Assembly (NCBI GenBank): GCA_949752745.1
Contig: OX457025.1
Span: 102,279,524-102,343,523 of the forward strand
From: Protula sp. h YS-2021
Lineage: Eukaryota > Annelida > Polychaeta > Sabellida > Serpulidae
Length of the DNA: 64,000 bases
Reading direction: 5' to 3'
The notes under the pieces are model-generated. The model saw only the letters and a list, made by a program, of their open reading frames with translations, made no database searches and was not told the DNA's origin. Shown in pieces: positions 61,580 through 64,000 of this stretch (its first letter is position 1; the number at the start of each line of letters is the position of its first letter). The translations under genes and the position numbers were made by a program.

Positions 61580-61930
61580 ACTATGTTAGACAACCTCCCC
61601 CTCCTCCCAGGAGATATTATGCCAGTCGGCACTCCCCCTCCCCACCGTGGGAAAATTTTGCGATTTTTGCATATTTATCCGTTTCAGACCATTATAAACA
61701 TTTTTGGTTTTTGTACTCCCCTCCCTCGACGTGGCAAAATTTTGTGATTTTTGCACATTTATCCGTTTCAAACGACTCTGAACATTTATTTTTTTTTACA
61801 TCCCCCCACCCCCCTCCTTGGAAAAATTTTGTGATTTCAGCATATTTATCCGTTTCAGACGATTCTGAACATTTTGGTTTTTTTTTTAACCTCCCGACCC
61901 TTTCCCTCCCTTGGGAAATTATTTTACCAT
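61580..61930. repeat. About 95-bp tandem repeat
   Basis: Three to four copies around AAAATTTTGTGATTTTTGCA and TATTTATCCGTTTCAGACGA, separated by pyrimidine-rich linkers. Confidence 0.88.
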
Positions 61931-62019
61931 ATGGCTAGCATGACAACTTCAACAGCGCATAACTTTAAAACTGCTTGACCGATTTGAACCATTCGTACAC
62001 TTCACTAAAACGTTCAGCA

Positions 62020-62160
62020 AGACCTGGTTGGTTGGTTGGATGTTGTTGTTGGTTGTTGTTGGCTGGTTGTTGGTTGGTTGTTTAGTTGGTTGGTTGGTCG
62101 GTTAGTTGGTTGGTTGATTGGTTAGTTGTTTGTTTGGTTGGTTAGTTGGTTGGTTTGTGG
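62020..62160. repeat. (GGTT)n-type simple sequence
   Basis: TTGGTTGG-rich stretch with interruptions. Confidence 0.9.
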
Positions 62161-62653
62161 AAGATGGGAAGTGAAAATGTGAGGTAAGTGAAATTCTTTG
62201 TTATGTATGTTTATTTGTTATATATATTTTTTCTTTGGTTGGTGATGTAGGAAGGCAAGCCCATTCAAACGCGTGATAAACTTATTTCTAAACATATTAG
62301 GACATGTCCAGCCTCGAATGTGACAGCGAAATTGGGAACTTGGAAATCAAATTGGTATAAATGATATTAACACTGTTATTATCGCTGACCGGAAGTGACG
62401 TCATGAAGTAATGTCTGTTGTTGTTGGTTGTTGTTGTCCTCATATATTTCCGTTCAAAGAATTTTTGTCATTTGAGAAGTGGATGTGGAATAGGAAAGAT
62501 GTAAAAATGCAACATTTGTTCGAAATCTTACGACTGGCCACAAAGTCTTAAAAGGTGTTTAAATCATGCACACATTTCATAAATGGATGAAGAATGGGAT
62601 ATGAAATACCCCTGTAAAAACCACCTATCACTGAAACTTTAGATGAGTCTTCT

Positions 62654-63210
62654 ATGGAAAGTCAAAGGGTCAACATGACTGACATTAATGCACATGCTTG
62701 TACAGAATGTGGTGCACTATACAACAGCGAAGAAGCTTTGTTCAAATATATGGACCAATGTGGTGAGAGTGCTGATTACAGCAGTTCAGAATCTGAAATA
62801 GACTCTGTTTGGCCTGATCTGGTTCAAGAAGTCTAAGATGACTATGATGACAAATTTCAAGAAAAGGGTTTAGAATATGAAGAACAAGGACTTGATCTTT
62901 CGTGTGACATATCAAGTGATGACCTTCGACCAATTTATAAGCATGGACTAAAAGAACTACGTATGAGACTATTCAAATATACCCAACGTCTAGAGCAAAA
63001 CCAACATTATCAAACCATTTTAGAGGACTTTAATGTTACTTTGTTGATGAAAAATATTATGAGTATTGAAAGGCACTAAAGGCGGCTATAAGGAAAAACA
63101 ATGCATTCTTTGAAGAGCTACTAGATAAGGAGGAGGAGGATGATAGCAGTGATGAAGAAAGTGGTGTGGACAGTGAGGTGCAACAGAGTGAAACAGATGA
63201 AGAAAAATAG
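62654..63210 (+). pseudogene. Broken acidic C2H2-like gene
   Basis: A frame opens with a zinc-finger-like motif (HACTECGALYNSEEALFKYM) in which the expected first His is Tyr. An acidic Ser/Glu/Asp stretch is interrupted by TAA at 62834-62836 and then continues in the same frame for about 80 codons (GLKELRMRLFKYTQRLEQN). A frameshift near 63050-63060 and a further stop precede an acidic C-terminal part (NNAFFEELLDKEEEDD) that ends at 63208-63210. An AATAAA follows at 63403-63408. It resembles uncharacterised short C2H2 proteins scattered in marine-invertebrate genomes, often in mobile or virus-like contexts. I recall this family loosely and give it no name. Two stops and a shift make it a likely dead copy. 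Confidence 0.5.
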
Positions 63211-63402
63211 ACTTATTTGACTAAACTTTATAAATCAACATATGTTGTAATATTTTATTAACTTAAACGTTGTGTATTGATATATGTCTTGCTTTGCAAC
63301 ATGTGAAGTCGCAAGAGGCTAAGGTCCCGTAAATCATATATCATATATGTTATATTGAAGTATTGTATTATTAGGTATTATAGTCAACTGTTGTATGAGA
63401 AA

Positions 63403-63440
63403 AATAAAAAGTTGAAAAGCATCATATTTATTTCTTTATT
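63403..63440. terminator. Overlapping convergent polyadenylation signals
   Basis: AATAAA on the plus strand at 63403-63408 and two minus-strand AATAAA at 63427-63432 and 63435-63440. The two signals face each other within 40 bp, typical of convergent, compact transcription units. Confidence 0.5.
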
Positions 63441-63793
63441 GAATATTACAAATATTTACAATTATGATAAAACAAAAATATTTCAAATACATATTATGTT
63501 AATACATGAGCCCACTCACAAGAACTTAAATTGATATAAGTTTGTAAATGTTATAAAACCTGACTTCACATCAACATGGAATGATAATGTTAATTAATTT
63601 CATAATCTACATATGAAGCATAAAGACTATTTTTTGAACTACATATCAAATGTATATGTCTATTTGGGTCTATTTGATGAAATCACAGCATTAACTAAGC
63701 TCGCCGTACTGTTAAAACTGTATACAGCGTTCACCGGCTCGCTCAAAGACTTTCTACTCAACCATCTTCTGACAGTCACTGCATTTATACACA

Positions 63794-64000
63794 TCAATTT
63801 TCTGAAGCATGAGATCCACTGACGTCATTTGCTACTTCAGCATTTGCTAATCTTTCAATGACAACAAAATTGTATGATGTATGATTCGTAATATATTCAC
63901 GAATGTTAATCATCACTTTCTGTTGATATTTCGCCAATTTATTATATATTTCTCCAATAATGGGTATCATAACCGGTAAATCGTCTACAGTCATCTTCTT
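63794..64000 (-). CDS. Unidentified ORF running to the window edge
   Basis: Minus-strand frame of at least 66 residues from MTVDDLPVMIPIIGEIYNKL, still open at the end of the window, and ending SHASEN. No recognised domain; mixed helical composition. It converges on the broken C2H2-like gene, so the two may belong to one element. The 350 bp between its stop and the polyadenylation signals is AT-rich without features. Confidence 0.35.
   Translation of the reverse strand, partial: KKMTVDDLPVMIPIIGEIYNKLAKYQQKVMINIREYITNHTSYNFVVIERLANAEVANDVSGSHASEN

Overview
The window is animal genomic DNA. Genes are split by GT-AG introns and carry AATAAA signals, several are recognisable metazoan families, and micro- and minisatellites are dense. 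An intronless Toll-like receptor, a large Mab-21/cGAS-like protein and degenerate CR1/L2-type LINE sequence fit a marine invertebrate, most likely a lophotrochozoan. That last step is inference; no species is assigned.

Layout. 1-4.9 kb: no gene, several tandem arrays. 4.9-27.6 kb, + strand: a gene of about 21 coding exons for a very hydrophobic polytopic membrane protein of about 1,070 residues that I do not recognise; its introns are packed with minisatellites. 27.6-29.3 kb: AT-rich spacer. 29.3-32.2 kb, - strand: intronless Toll-like receptor. 32.2-36.4 kb: unassigned ORFs. 36.4-39.4 kb, - strand: large Mab-21/cGAS-like nucleotidyltransferase. 39.5-45.7 kb: AT-rich, with a dispersed repeat and an internally deleted pseudogene of the next gene. 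45.7-47.2 kb, - strand: intronless single-pass receptor with a YWTD-like propeller and a tyrosine-motif tail. 47.6-49.3 kb: decayed LINE. 49.5-54.6 kb: low-complexity DNA and minisatellites. 54.9-61.0 kb, - strand: complete six-coding-exon Rab21, with a TTAA-flanked MITE and more repeats in intron 4. 62.6-64 kb: a broken acidic C2H2-like gene converging on an ORF that runs to the window edge.

The strongest unusual signal is in the two intron-rich genes. Four tandem arrays (after exons 3, 14 and 16 of the membrane-protein gene and after exon 4 of Rab21) are built from the last part of the preceding exon plus its 5' splice donor, so each true donor is followed by up to dozens of decoy donors. 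The block with the three intact intronless genes (about 28-49 kb) is AT-rich and nearly free of such arrays. TLR and cGAS-like protein are both innate nucleic-acid or microbe-sensing families, so the middle block may be a small immune neighbourhood.
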